A DNA stretch of 32,712 bases. It comes from Bacteroidetes bacterium GWA2_40_15. Its GTDB lineage: Bacteria > Bacteroidota > Bacteroidia > Bacteroidales > VadinHA17. Below, piece after piece: positions 1-8,446 of the stretch (position 1 is its first letter; every line of letters starts with the position of its first letter). Where the stretch lies: contig MENI01000127.1 in assembly GCA_001768195.1 (NCBI GenBank), positions 8,881 to 41,592 on the forward strand. Reading direction: 5' to 3'. The notes under the pieces are model-generated. The model did not search any database. It worked only from the letters and a program-made list of their open reading frames with translations, and was not told the DNA's origin. The position numbers and the translations under genes are program-made.

Positions 1-588
1 AGGGTTCAGATCTGTTCTCAACAACACTTTTGTAAATCCTATGATAGCATTCATGGGAGTACGGATCTCATGGCTCATATTTGACAAAAACTGTTGTTTT
101 GATTTTACAGCATCCTGAGCAATCTTTGTAGCACTTTCAGCTATGTTTCTTGCTTTTTCTGACTTTTTTGTGGCCAGCTCAGCAATTATTTTAGCCTTAA
201 TCAATTCTTTTTCAATTCTTTTGTGGTCGGTTATATCTCTTGCCACAACTACCACACCAAGCACATTTCCATCCTCATCATTATACACTGACCCGTTAAA
301 TAATACATCCGTAAGTTTGCCATCGCGGATAGTTAACGGGAAATCAGCAACAAAACCTTCTTCAAAAACCTGTTTATAGATGTCACGTGCTTTCTCAGGT
401 TCAGTAAAATAGTCAAAGAAATCTGTTCCAATCAGATCCTCACGTGTTACATCTGTAATATTAATGGAGGCATCGTTAATATCAGTAATTTTGCCTTCGG
501 GATTGATTGTAAACAAAGGATCCCGGCTAGCTTCTATCAAGCTTCTGGCATAACGCGATTCCTGTCGGTTTTTCCTGTTTGTTTCCAT
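1..588 (-). CDS. PAS-domain sensor histidine kinase, N-terminal part
   Basis: This is the first 196 residues of a signalling histidine kinase whose remainder lies beyond base 1. Reading the minus strand from the ATG at 588, residues about 15-125 form a PAS sensor domain that ends in [14 protein letters not shown], typical of the PAS/PAC boundary. An Ala/Lys-rich helical linker follows (about 125-170). After it comes the HisKA H-box [19 protein letters not shown], whose His would be the autophosphorylation site. An in-frame TAA seven codons upstream of the ATG makes this the only reasonable start. No signal peptide or membrane segment is visible, so the visible part looks cytoplasmic. The missing part should hold the ATPase domain and perhaps receiver domains, as in hybrid kinases. 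The family is certain; ligand and partner are unknown. Confidence 0.93.
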   Translation of the reverse strand, partial: METNRKNRQESRYARSLIEASRDPLFTINPEGKITDINDASINITDVTREDLIGTDFFDYFTEPEKARDIYKQVFEEGFVADFPLTIRDGKLTDVLFNGSVYNDEDGNVLGVVVVARDITDHKRIEKELIKAKIIAELATKKSEKARNIAESATKIAQDAVKSKQQFLSNMSHEIRTPMNAIIGFTKVLLRTDLNP

Positions 589-780
589 TAGAAATATCTT
601 ATGCCAGCTTTATAAAATCAAGTAATTAATAACCATCACAAGCGCATATATTTAATGTCATCCAATGGCAATTGGCTGAGAAGTATATTCATTGTAGAAT
701 GTGAATGAAAATTATTATGTAAAGATTAGATTTTAGGAGAATGAAATGCGTTACACAATTATCGAAATATTTTTCATAAT

Positions 781-1341
781 TCACACATTTCCCAGTGCGA
801 TACGATTCTTAATCTTAAGATTTTTAAAATGTGATGGAGTAAGCCCCGTCTTTTTTTTAAACTGATATGACAGGTGAGCCACACTGCTGTAATGAAGTTT
901 CCACGCTATTTCAGTAAGATTGAGATCATCATACACCAGAAGCTCCTTTACCTTTTCAATTTTGTGTGAAATATAATATTGCTCGATTGTTGTACCCTTA
1001 ACTTCCGAAAAAATATTTGCAAGGTATGTGTAGTTATGATTCAGCTTTTCGCTAAGGTAATCTGACAGGTTTATTTTTATCTGATCATCGGTATAATGTA
1101 CCAGCTCAATTATAATCGTTTTTATATTTTCAACCAGGATGCTTCTTTTATCATCTATTAATTCCAAACCGTTCTTCCTGAGCCCTGCATCAAGGCTTTC
1201 AATCTGCTCAGGGGAAAGCTCCTCCATGATATCAACTTCACCCAATTCAACAGGGCCATAATGCAAATCAAGTTTCCTCAACTCGGTTTTCACTACCATT
1301 TTACAACGGTCACAGACCATATTTTTGATATGAAGCTTCAA
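781..1341 (-). CDS. AraC-type regulator with HMA-like CxxC N-terminus (copy 1)
   Basis: This is a predicted DNA-binding regulator of about 186 residues. Residues 1-70 resemble a heavy-metal-associated (HMA) ferredoxin-like fold: a first strand LKLHIKNM, then MVCDRCK with the CxxC expected for metal or thiol chemistry. The C-terminal 100 residues are an AraC double helix-turn-helix ending in the typical TGLTPSHFKNLK. I chose the TTG at 1341 because the neighbouring paralogue has the same TTG AAG CTT start and the same first strand. An ATG at 1320 would cut that strand off. The frame is also open upstream to an ATG at 1470 through the GATA tract, but the promoter at 1414-1445 makes that extension unlikely. 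Regulators of this type are common in Bacteroidota; the signal and target genes cannot be told from here. Confidence 0.85.
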   Translation of the reverse strand: MKLHIKNMVCDRCKMVVKTELRKLDLHYGPVELGEVDIMEELSPEQIESLDAGLRKNGLELIDDKRSILVENIKTIIIELVHYTDDQIKINLSDYLSEKLNHNYTYLANIFSEVKGTTIEQYYISHKIEKVKELLVYDDLNLTEIAWKLHYSSVAHLSYQFKKKTGLTPSHFKNLKIKNRIALGNV

Positions 1342-1361
1342 CAGGATTATATGTTTATAAC

Positions 1362-1395
<34 letters not shown>

Positions 1396-1413
1396 AACTT
1401 TGCCTCCCTTATA

Positions 1414-1445
1414 CAAAGATACATTATTATTTAAATTAAAAGCAA
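1414..1445 (-). promoter_or_regulatory. Predicted promoter of the first AraC-type gene
   Basis: On the minus strand TTG (1445-1443) is followed after 21 bases by TATCTTTG (1421-1414). This matches the Bacteroidota -33 TTG / -7 TAnnTTTG promoter. Transcription would begin near 1405-1409 and the GATA tract would be in the leader RNA. It was found by eye only. Confidence 0.6.
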
Positions 1446-1494
1446 TTTTTGAGAAATTAAGGACAGGCATGATTAATCCAATAAGGATTCCATG

Positions 1495-2073
1495 TTACAA
1501 AGCAGTTGTATTATTACCTATTTCTTCAATCGGGTTACGCCTCTTAATCCTCAGATTTCTGAAATGCGAAGGAGTTAGTCCTGTATTTTTCTTAAACTGG
1601 TTTGACAGGTGGGCAACACTGCTGTAATGCATCTGCCAGGCAATTTCAGTCAATGTAAGCTCATCATAGATAATCAGCTCTTTTACACGTTCAATTTTGT
1701 GAGAGATTATGAATTTTTCGATAGTGATCCCCTGAATTTCAGAAAACAGGTTAGCCATATATGTATAATCGTAGCCCAGCTTTTCGCTTAAATAGTGAGA
1801 AAAATTTATCTTAACCTGTTCATCTGAATGATGGATCATTTCAATGATCACTGTTTTAATTTTTTCTATGAGCATGGATTTCTTATCCTCCATCAGTTCC
1901 AGTCCCGATCGGAGAAGTGCAACCCTGATTTCTTCACGTTGCTCAGGTATAATATCTTCCATAATATCGGCTACACCCATATCAACAATGAAGTGAAGTC
2001 CAAGTTTCTTCAACTCCTCCTTCACCAGCATTTTGCAGCGGGTGCTTACCATATATTTAATATAAAGCTTCAA
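1495..2073 (-). CDS. AraC-type regulator with degenerate CxxC N-terminus (copy 2)
   Basis: This 192-residue regulator is clearly a tandem paralogue of the gene 153 bases downstream and aligns with it over nearly the whole length. The start is TTG at 2073 (MKLYIKYM), as in the other copy. The N-terminal region keeps the HMA-like shape, but the metal-site motif reads MVSTRCK. The first Cys is replaced and only the second remains, so metal binding in the usual two-Cys manner is doubtful. The C-terminal AraC helix-turn-helix is intact (LTEIAWQMHYSSVAHLSNQF and TGLTPSHFRNLR). The C-terminal tail is longer than in copy 1. The two genes point the same way, but the 153-base gap with its own promoter suggests separate transcription. 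Ligand and targets are unknown. Confidence 0.87.
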   Translation of the reverse strand: MKLYIKYMVSTRCKMLVKEELKKLGLHFIVDMGVADIMEDIIPEQREEIRVALLRSGLELMEDKKSMLIEKIKTVIIEMIHHSDEQVKINFSHYLSEKLGYDYTYMANLFSEIQGITIEKFIISHKIERVKELIIYDELTLTEIAWQMHYSSVAHLSNQFKKNTGLTPSHFRNLRIKRRNPIEEIGNNTTAL

Positions 2074-2259
2074 ACTTTTTTAAAGTATCGTTGCAGAGAT
2101 TAATGCCAAAAACACCCTGATCAAATACATCAATGCCTGTAAGAGTGACTATTAAAGTCGGAAAGATATAATTTGCAAATCAGAGATAATTACATAATTA
2201 TTACCAATTGTTACATAATTCACGGACTATTAAAAGATCCCGCACGGTGTGGGTAGATT

Positions 2260-3846
2260 TCAGATCTTGAAATCCGATGTTTCGTGGAATGTAAGTGACG
2301 GGAAGTTTTCCCTTGCCAGTTTGAGCATCCATTCGCTTTCGGCAAAAAATACGGGATTATTCTCCTTGTCATACGCTATGGCCCCTGGTTTTCTCTTTAT
2401 GAATGCTTCAAGTTCATTTTTATTATCGGTTGTTATCCAGCAGGCTTTTATGAAAGGAAGAGGAGAAAAACTGCATTTTGCACCATACTCATGTTCAAGC
2501 CTGAATCTTATCACTTCATACTGCAGCTCGCCAACAGTTCCGATGATCTTTCTGTTACCGGGCTGTTGAAGAAACAACTGGGCTACACCCTCATCAGTCA
2601 TCTGCCATACCCCTTTTTCGAGCTGTTTTGTCTTCATTGGATCCTTATTGATAACCTCCTTAAGTATCTCAGGCGAGAAGCTTGGAACACCGTGGAATTG
2701 CAGAATCTCTCCTTCGGTGAGTGTATCCCCGATTTTGAAATTGCCATTGTCGTACAAACCCACAACGTCACCGGGATATGCCTCCTCAACAATACTCTTG
2801 CTGTTTGCCATAAAACTGGCAGGTGATGAAAACCTCAGATTCTTTTTTATACGGGTGTGATAATAAAACTTGTTTCTCTCGAATTTACCGGAACAGATGC
2901 GCATGAATGCTATCCTGTCGCGATGATTAGGATCAAGATTGGCATGTATCTTGAAAACAAAACCTGTAAGCTGGTCCTCAAAAGGCATAATCTGCCTCAC
3001 CGATGATTCAACAGGACCCGGGCACGGGGCAATTTCAAGGAATGTTTCAAGCAGCTCCAGTACTCCGAAATTATTAAGGGCGCTTCCAAAAAACAATGGG
3101 GCAAGATAACCTTCCCTGTAAAGGTTCATGTTAAAAGTTTCGTACATATCCTCAATGAAATCAACCTCTTCCCATAGTTTGCTGATATTCTCCTCTCCCA
3201 CAAAATCCTTTAGTCTTGGATCCTGAATATCCCTTGTAAATAGAAGACTTTCCGGAAGAGTGCTTTTATCGGGAGCAAAAAGCTGAATCTCCTTCCTGAA
3301 CAGATTATATACCCCCCTGAAGTGCTTGCCATTACCGATTGGCCATGTGTACGGACAGACTGCTATATGCAGCTCCTTTTCAAGTTCATCAAGCAGATCG
3401 TAGGGATTAAGCCCATCCCTGTCCATTTTGTTTATAAATATCATCACCGGAGTATGCCGCCTGCGGCAGACTTCCATCAGTTTACGTGTCTGCTCCTCCA
3501 CTCCCTTTACGGAGTCGACAACAAGAATTACACTGTCAACAGCAGAGAGAGTGCGGTAAGTATCTTCTGCAAAATCCTTATGACCCGGTGTATCGAGGAT
3601 ATTGACGCGCAAATTGTTGTATTCGAAAGCCATAACTGACGTTGATACGGAAATTCCCCTCTGCTTTTCAATCTCCATGAAGTCGGATGTGGTTGTTTTC
3701 CTTATCTTGTTGCTTCGTACAGCTCCTGCAGTCTGAATAGCGCCTCCGAACAGCAGCAGCTTTTCCGTCAGGGTTGTTTTTCCTGCATCGGGATGACTTA
3801 TGATTGCAAAAGTCCTTCTCCTGCTGATTTCGTTTCTCAGATCCAA
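2260..3846 (-). CDS. prfC: Peptide chain release factor 3 (RF3)
   Basis: RF3 is the translational GTPase that removes RF1/RF2 from the ribosome after termination. G motifs are all present: SHPDAGKTT (P-loop), [11 protein letters not shown] (switch I), DTPGH (G3) and NKMD (G4). Domain II follows with [19 protein letters not shown], and then the RF3 C-terminal domain. The frame is open to an ATG at 3903, but a good promoter (3869-3899) lies inside that extension, and RF3 proteins normally begin just before the [12 protein letters not shown] segment. The TTG at 3846 gives 528 residues, close to the E. coli length of 529, so I use it; ATA at 3855 would be an unusual alternative. The gene stands alone between the AraC pair and the divergent cytochrome gene. 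The function call is very safe and the start is less so. Confidence 0.96.
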   Translation of the reverse strand: MDLRNEISRRRTFAIISHPDAGKTTLTEKLLLFGGAIQTAGAVRSNKIRKTTTSDFMEIEKQRGISVSTSVMAFEYNNLRVNILDTPGHKDFAEDTYRTLSAVDSVILVVDSVKGVEEQTRKLMEVCRRRHTPVMIFINKMDRDGLNPYDLLDELEKELHIAVCPYTWPIGNGKHFRGVYNLFRKEIQLFAPDKSTLPESLLFTRDIQDPRLKDFVGEENISKLWEEVDFIEDMYETFNMNLYREGYLAPLFFGSALNNFGVLELLETFLEIAPCPGPVESSVRQIMPFEDQLTGFVFKIHANLDPNHRDRIAFMRICSGKFERNKFYYHTRIKKNLRFSSPASFMANSKSIVEEAYPGDVVGLYDNGNFKIGDTLTEGEILQFHGVPSFSPEILKEVINKDPMKTKQLEKGVWQMTDEGVAQLFLQQPGNRKIIGTVGELQYEVIRFRLEHEYGAKCSFSPLPFIKACWITTDNKNELEAFIKRKPGAIAYDKENNPVFFAESEWMLKLARENFPSLTFHETSDFKI

Positions 3847-3868
3847 CTCAGATATTTTTTTGAAGGGG

Positions 3869-3899
3869 CAAAAGTAGCAAAACCCCCTCAATAATTCAA
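3869..3899 (-). promoter_or_regulatory. Predicted prfC promoter
   Basis: On the minus strand TTG (3899-3897) is followed after 20 bases by TACTTTTG (3876-3869), a full match to the Bacteroidota TAnnTTTG -7 element. Transcription would start near 3861, about 15 bases before the TTG start codon at 3846. This argues against the upstream ATG at 3903. Confidence 0.65.
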
Positions 3900-3973
3900 G
3901 CATATTACATTTCAGGAAATTATTATTTCATCGTGTTTATCAGGTTTTGAAATTTCTGGTATTCATTTTGTAC

Positions 3974-3981
3974 TATATTTG
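3974..3981 (+). promoter_or_regulatory. Possible -7 element of the cytochrome gene
   Basis: TATATTTG matches TAnnTTTG and lies 65 bases before the cytochrome start codon. The nearest good TTG upstream (3947-3949) is 24 bases away, slightly longer than usual, so this is only a moderate candidate. Confidence 0.4.
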
Positions 3982-4046
3982 CAGATATCAAAATTTTGTT
4001 ATTTTTGAACAAACTAAAACAAGAAGCCAATTAAACTTAAAACGTC

Positions 4047-4580
4047 ATGATGAATAAAAAGAATCTATTAGTAATGGGCCTGTCTCTCCTTATTGCAGGG
4101 ACGCTCTCAGCTCAAACTTATAAGTATATAGGCGCTGATAAATGCAAAGTGTGCCACAATAAACCTGCCACAGGTGAGCAATACAAAAAATGGCAGGCAG
4201 ATCCACACTCAAAAGCACTGAAGTCTCTTACAAACCAGGCTTCAATTGATTATGCAAAAAAGAACGGCATAGCTGATGCTTCAAAAGAACCAAAGTGCCT
4301 TAAATGCCACTCAACTTATGATACAGTAGCCGCTAACCTCCGTGGAGGCATACTTGCTACTGAAGGAGTTTCATGTGAATCATGCCACGGTCCGGGCAGC
4401 GCTTACAAATCACCCACTATCATGAAGAACCAGAAACTTGCATTGCAGAATGGATTGATCCTTCCTGATCAGAAAGTGTGTGTTACATGCCATAATCCTG
4501 AGAACCCCTTCCACAAGGAGTTCAAATTTGAAGCTTATCTGGCAAAGATTGCACATCCTAATCCGGCAGCCAAAAAATAG
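4047..4580 (+). CDS. Secreted tetraheme cytochrome c (c554-like)
   Basis: This 177-residue exported protein has four CxxCH heme-binding motifs: CKVCH (33-37), CLKCH (84-88), CESCH (110-114) and CVTCH (145-149). Residues 1-22 are a signal peptide ending SAQ, so heme would be attached in the periplasm. The YIGADKCKVCH opening, the following W...DPHSKAL with a likely axial His, and the CESCHGPGS motif resemble the cytochrome c554 / multiheme c-type family used for electron transfer. The protein is short for that family and has no enzymatic module, so it is probably an electron carrier. The gene precedes an OB-fold-like lipoprotein gene, with a palindromic element between them. The redox partner is unknown. 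Two ATGs overlap at the start (MMNKK); either could be used. Confidence 0.88.
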   Translation: MMNKKNLLVMGLSLLIAGTLSAQTYKYIGADKCKVCHNKPATGEQYKKWQADPHSKALKSLTNQASIDYAKKNGIADASKEPKCLKCHSTYDTVAANLRGGILATEGVSCESCHGPGSAYKSPTIMKNQKLALQNGLILPDQKVCVTCHNPENPFHKEFKFEAYLAKIAHPNPAAKK

Positions 4581-4624
4581 AAGGAACTGGTTCCAGATAT
4601 CTTACAGGACTGTCAAAAGCACAT

Positions 4625-4786
4625 ACACAGGGGCTGTTGAATAATACCTTTTTAACCGCAAAGTACATAAAGCAGGCGCAAAGCACACAAAGTTAAAACA
4701 ATACATTTCAGCTCTTTGCGATCTTAGCGTACAACCTTAGCGACCTCGCGGTTAATGGATTTCGTCTTTTTCAACAGCCCCTGTGT
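4625..4786. mobile_element. MITE-like palindromic element with 17-bp perfect terminal inverted repeats
   Basis: The 17 bases at 4625-4641 are the exact reverse complement of 4770-4786 (core GGGGCTGTTGAA). A second inner pair, TTAACCGC (4652-4659) and GCGGTTAA (4748-4755), brackets short CGCAAAG / CTTTGCG-type repeats. The 162-base element has no coding capacity. Terminal repeats with a GGGGCTGTTGAA core occur at the ends of several transposon families, and CGCAAAG-rich palindromes are scattered in Bacteroidota genomes. It may therefore be a non-autonomous element or an extragenic palindrome. As RNA it could fold into one long hairpin and act as a terminator after the cytochrome gene. No clear target duplication is visible. 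Confidence 0.6.
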
Positions 4787-4830
4787 TATATATTAAATAA
4801 TATCATTAAAAATCAAATTCAAAATACAGA

Positions 4831-5304
4831 ATGAATAAGCTTATAATATCTCTTGCAATTTCACTGCTGATTATATCATGCAAAGGACCCAAGTCCGGTC
4901 CGCTTGTAAAGGAATCATTTGAAGAGAAGGAGCAGTCTGGCATGATGACCGGAAAACAATCTCCAATGCAGCCGGTTCCTGTAAAAGCTGACATTAAAGT
5001 TGAGCCATGTTCCGATTGCATAACTATCGGGAAACTTGTTGCCGATAAAAAATCATTATCAGGAAAAAAAATCAGGGTAACAGGAGTAGTTACCAAAGTC
5101 AATGAGGCAATCATGGAGAAAAACTGGATTCACATTCAGGATGGTACCGAAACTGATGGTGTATTTGATCTTACAATTACTACCAGCCAGATAGCTTCAG
5201 TTGGAGAGACAGTTACATTTGAAGGCAGGATAGCGCTTGATAAAGATTTCGGATACGGCTATTTCTATAATATCCTGATGGAAGAAGGACTGATAATAAA
5301 GTAA
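4831..5304 (+). CDS. Lipoprotein with OB-fold-like domain
   Basis: This is a 157-residue predicted lipoprotein. Residues 1-17 form a lipoprotein signal with lipobox LIISC (Cys17). A Pro/Lys-rich linker follows, then a CSDC motif at 60-63 that lacks the His needed for standard heme attachment. Residues about 78-157 look like a small beta barrel of the OB-fold type: KKIRVTGVVTKV, then NWIHIQDGT, then VTFEGRI, ending NILMEEGLI. Domains of this sort are found in exported proteins near cytochrome genes. With the tetraheme cytochrome upstream, a role in a periplasmic redox module is possible, but this is inference. Its TAA stop abuts the stop of the reverse-strand YciI remnant with no gap. Confidence 0.75.
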   Translation: MNKLIISLAISLLIISCKGPKSGPLVKESFEEKEQSGMMTGKQSPMQPVPVKADIKVEPCSDCITIGKLVADKKSLSGKKIRVTGVVTKVNEAIMEKNWIHIQDGTETDGVFDLTITTSQIASVGETVTFEGRIALDKDFGYGYFYNILMEEGLIIK

Positions 5305-5598
5305 CTAAAACGTATACTTTCCAACCTTCCCGGCAGCATCGAGGTATTCCTCCAGAACGGCAGAACCATACCATTTAAAAACTTCAGCATCGAATATCTT
5401 CTCTCTGACAGCCGGATCTGAATTGAGAAGAATACCTGCTTCCTCAACTGTATTAACATTCAGGATGAAAATTCCTCTGTATGTTCTGTCATTCTTCCCC
5501 AAAGGCCCTGCCACAACCAGCTTTCCCTGGTCAGCCAGCCTTTTTATATTAACCTGAAAATGTTGAATGCCAACCTGATTCTTACTGCTTATAATTTC
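5305..5598 (-). pseudogene. YciI-like protein, 5'-truncated remnant
   Basis: The minus-strand frame encodes a YCII-related (dimeric alpha-beta barrel) protein: QHFQVNIKRLADQGKLVVAG, then RGIFILNVNTVEEAG and the usual NSDPAV segment. It ends properly at TAG (5307-5305). The N-terminal strand of the family is missing. Reading upstream there is no ATG, GTG or TTG before the frame closes at TAA (5601-5599). The only start inside, a GTG at 5514, would lose the first helix as well. The beginning seems to have been replaced by the upstream region of the divergent rhamnosidase gene. A short product from GTG 5514 (69 residues) cannot be excluded, but it would not fold like the family. Confidence 0.65.
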
Positions 5599-5634
5599 TT
5601 AGATTTATATCTTCAATTTATCAATGCTTAATTT

Positions 5635-8424
5635 ATGAAAAAACTAATTACTCCGGTGTTTTTGCTTCTTCTCTTTCCGGGAATTCTCAATGCAATAATC
5701 ACTCCCGGAAGTCTGACATGCGAGAACCTTCGCAATCCGATCGCTGTCGATATCCTGAACCCAGGACTTTCATGGATAAACACAGCTCAGGATAATGATA
5801 ATGGCCAGATGCAGACTGCATGGGAAATAAGGGTTGCCGGCAGCATGGAAACTCTTCTGAAAGGTAAGGCAGACCTCTGGAACAGCGGAAAGGTAATCTC
5901 ACTCGAATCGGTAAACATCCTTTATAATGGAGCAAAGCTGAAATCCCGTCAGGATTGCTGGTGGCAGGTAAGGGTATGGGACAGGGATGGCAAGCGATCT
6001 GAATGGAGTGAACCGGCTTTCTGGAGCATGGGATTACTCAGTGCAGATGAGTGGAAAGCCAGCTGGATAGGCGCTCCGTGGCAGGGTGAGTTGCCGCTTG
6101 ATCGGCCTCGCTCTCCAAAGCGGCCGGGACAGTTGGTTATACCAGGGCAGTCTCCTGCAGATGAGGTTCCTCCTCCCGCACCCATGCTCAGAAAAGTACT
6201 GAATATCAATAAGAAAGTTGCTCAGGCAAGGGCATATGTAACCGGGCTCGGCTTTTTCGAGTTCTATGTCAACGGAAAAAAGGTCAGCGCTGATGTTTTG
6301 ACGCCGAATGTGACTCTTTATGGAAAAAGAGACGATATTGGCGATATTGGTGTAATGACAGAAAACAATTTCCGGGAATACAGGGTAATGTATATGACAT
6401 ACGATATCAATGATCTCCTGAGCCAGGGAGAAAATGTTCTGGGCACCATTCTCGGAAATGGCTTTTACAATCCGGCAAGCTACTGGACACAGGGATACGG
6501 ATCTCCCAGGTTTTTGGGACAGATATATATAAAGTATACTGACGGTACTGAAAACATCATCACCAGCGATGATAGCTGGAAAGTATCAGAAAGCCCCATA
6601 GTTATGGACCTGGTTTATGATGGTGAACATTATGATGCCAGGCTTGAACAGGCAGGATGGAGCAGTCCTGGTTTTGACGATTCTGCATGGAAAAAAGCTG
6701 CTGTGAAGAAGGCTCCGGGTGGCATAATGAAGGCACAGATGTCTCCTGCAGACAAAGTGATGGAGAGCTTCTCTCCTAAGAAGATCGAACAGCTGGGTGA
6801 TGGCCATTACAAGATTGATTTCGGCGAAGAAATATCCGGATGGGTTCACCTCAGAAATATAAAAGGTGAGGTAGGAAGGAAGATCGACATAAAATACCTG
6901 TGCGAGTCACATGTAGGAGGCAATTCATATACAATGAAGGGCTCTGACTCTGAATCCTATTCAGCCCGCTTTACATGGTTCGTTTTCAGGGAGGTGGAGA
7001 TAACCAACTGGCCGGGGGAGATAAAACCGGAACAGATAAGCGCCGACGCAGTTTATACGGATGTGGAAACTACCGGCCGGTTTGAATGTTCCAATCCTCT
7101 CTTCAATACGATCAACAAAATCTGGTGGAGAAGCCAGACTGATAATATGCACGGCGGAATTGCAAGCGATTGTCCGCACAGGGAAAGGTCTCCGTATACC
7201 GGCGACGGACAGGTGGCATGTGTTACTGTAATGCACAATTTCGACTCAAAGACCTTCTATACCAAATGGATACGCGACATCCTGGGTGCCCGGAATCCAT
7301 CAAACGGCTATGTACCGAATGGAGCGCCATGGCAACCCGGATGCGGAGGAGGCGTTGCCTGGGGAGCAGCAATGAACATAATGCCATGGGAGTACTACCT
7401 CCATTATAATGATATCCGGCTCCTTAAAGAGAATTACGAAGGAATGAAGGGATATATAAAATACATGCTGACATGGACAGATAATGAAGGCATTATGTTC
7501 TCGCAGGCGCCTGACAAAAACAAGCCGAACAGGTGGATGAACCTTGGCGACTGGGTAGCTCCCGACAAACTTCCAAAGGATGAGATGGTTCATACCTTCT
7601 ATCTCTGGCGCTGTTCTGACCTTACCGCAAAAGCTGCCAAAGCTCTTGGTGAAGGCAGGGATGAGTCATATTACAATGAACTGTCTGAAAAAGTAAGATC
7701 AGCATTCATGAGGAAGTACTTCGATAATGAAAAGGGTTCATACGGGTTGTACGGAGGCAACATATTTGCGCTTAAAATGGGTGTGCCGGCCGATCAGAAA
7801 GAGCGTGTCATAAATGCTCTGAAGAATGATATAATTGCAGCCGGATATCATCTTGACACAGGCATCTTTGGCACTCAGTTCTTCTTCGAGATACTCTCCG
7901 AAAATGGTATGCAAGATATAGCATATAAAGTAATGAACCAGCGTACACAGCCCTCTTATGGCTGGTGGATAGAACAGGGAGCAACTACCACCTGGGAAAA
8001 ATGGGATGGAGAAGGTTCACGGAACCATCCTATGTTCGGTGGAGGAATTGTATGGTTTTACAGGAAGCTCGCAGGCATGAATACTGATCCTGACAATCCG
8101 GGATACAGACACATTATCTTCCGTCCCGAACCTGCTGATGAAATAACCTATGCATCATATTCCAACATCACACCTTATGGTCAGGCAGGTATAAACTGGA
8201 AAAAAGAAGGGGACAGTTTCACCGCTGAAATAAAAATCCCCGTAGGATCTGCAGCAACCGTCTTTGTACCTGCTTCAAAGCCGGAGGATGTACTTTTCAA
8301 TGATCTGAACAGTGAACAGAAGAACCTGGTGGAATTTCAAAAGATGGATAGCGGATATGCTGTATTCCATGTAAGATCTGGCAATTACAGCTTCAGATCA
8401 TCAATGGCTGAGAAGATTAATTAA
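5635..8424 (+). CDS. Secreted alpha-L-rhamnosidase (GH78)
   Basis: This enzyme hydrolyses terminal alpha-L-rhamnose from plant or bacterial glycans by inversion. It has 929 residues with a signal peptide at 1-20. An N-terminal fibronectin-like domain (ITPGSLTCENLRNPIAVD, typical of the family) comes first. Beta-sandwich domains follow at about 180-480, then an (alpha/alpha)6 barrel at about 490-820 and a C-terminal beta domain (HIIFRPEP). The acid motif is DCPHRERSPYTGDGQ at 512-526, where Glu517 is the likely general acid. TTTWEKWDGEG contains Glu788, a candidate for the base. The assignment of exact catalytic residues is inference. The gene starts 37 bases from a divergent YciI relic and is followed after 22 bases by a transglutaminase-like gene. 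No SusC/SusD pair is present, so this is not a classic utilisation locus. Confidence 0.95.
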   Translation: MKKLITPVFLLLLFPGILNAIITPGSLTCENLRNPIAVDILNPGLSWINTAQDNDNGQMQTAWEIRVAGSMETLLKGKADLWNSGKVISLESVNILYNGAKLKSRQDCWWQVRVWDRDGKRSEWSEPAFWSMGLLSADEWKASWIGAPWQGELPLDRPRSPKRPGQLVIPGQSPADEVPPPAPMLRKVLNINKKVAQARAYVTGLGFFEFYVNGKKVSADVLTPNVTLYGKRDDIGDIGVMTENNFREYRVMYMTYDINDLLSQGENVLGTILGNGFYNPASYWTQGYGSPRFLGQIYIKYTDGTENIITSDDSWKVSESPIVMDLVYDGEHYDARLEQAGWSSPGFDDSAWKKAAVKKAPGGIMKAQMSPADKVMESFSPKKIEQLGDGHYKIDFGEEISGWVHLRNIKGEVGRKIDIKYLCESHVGGNSYTMKGSDSESYSARFTWFVFREVEITNWPGEIKPEQISADAVYTDVETTGRFECSNPLFNTINKIWWRSQTDNMHGGIASDCPHRERSPYTGDGQVACVTVMHNFDSKTFYTKWIRDILGARNPSNGYVPNGAPWQPGCGGGVAWGAAMNIMPWEYYLHYNDIRLLKENYEGMKGYIKYMLTWTDNEGIMFSQAPDKNKPNRWMNLGDWVAPDKLPKDEMVHTFYLWRCSDLTAKAAKALGEGRDESYYNELSEKVRSAFMRKYFDNEKGSYGLYGGNIFALKMGVPADQKERVINALKNDIIAAGYHLDTGIFGTQFFFEILSENGMQDIAYKVMNQRTQPSYGWWIEQGATTTWEKWDGEGSRNHPMFGGGIVWFYRKLAGMNTDPDNPGYRHIIFRPEPADEITYASYSNITPYGQAGINWKKEGDSFTAEIKIPVGSAATVFVPASKPEDVLFNDLNSEQKNLVEFQKMDSGYAVFHVRSGNYSFRSSMAEKIN

Positions 8425-8446
8425 TTTCCGTTACAATAATGATCAG

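Noticed and set aside
4831-5304. OB-fold lipoprotein as a heme protein through CSDC
   Set aside because: The motif has no following His, so covalent c-type heme attachment is unlikely.
6586-7600. Antisense reading frames inside the rhamnosidase gene
   Set aside because: They lack family features and their length follows from the codon composition of the real gene.
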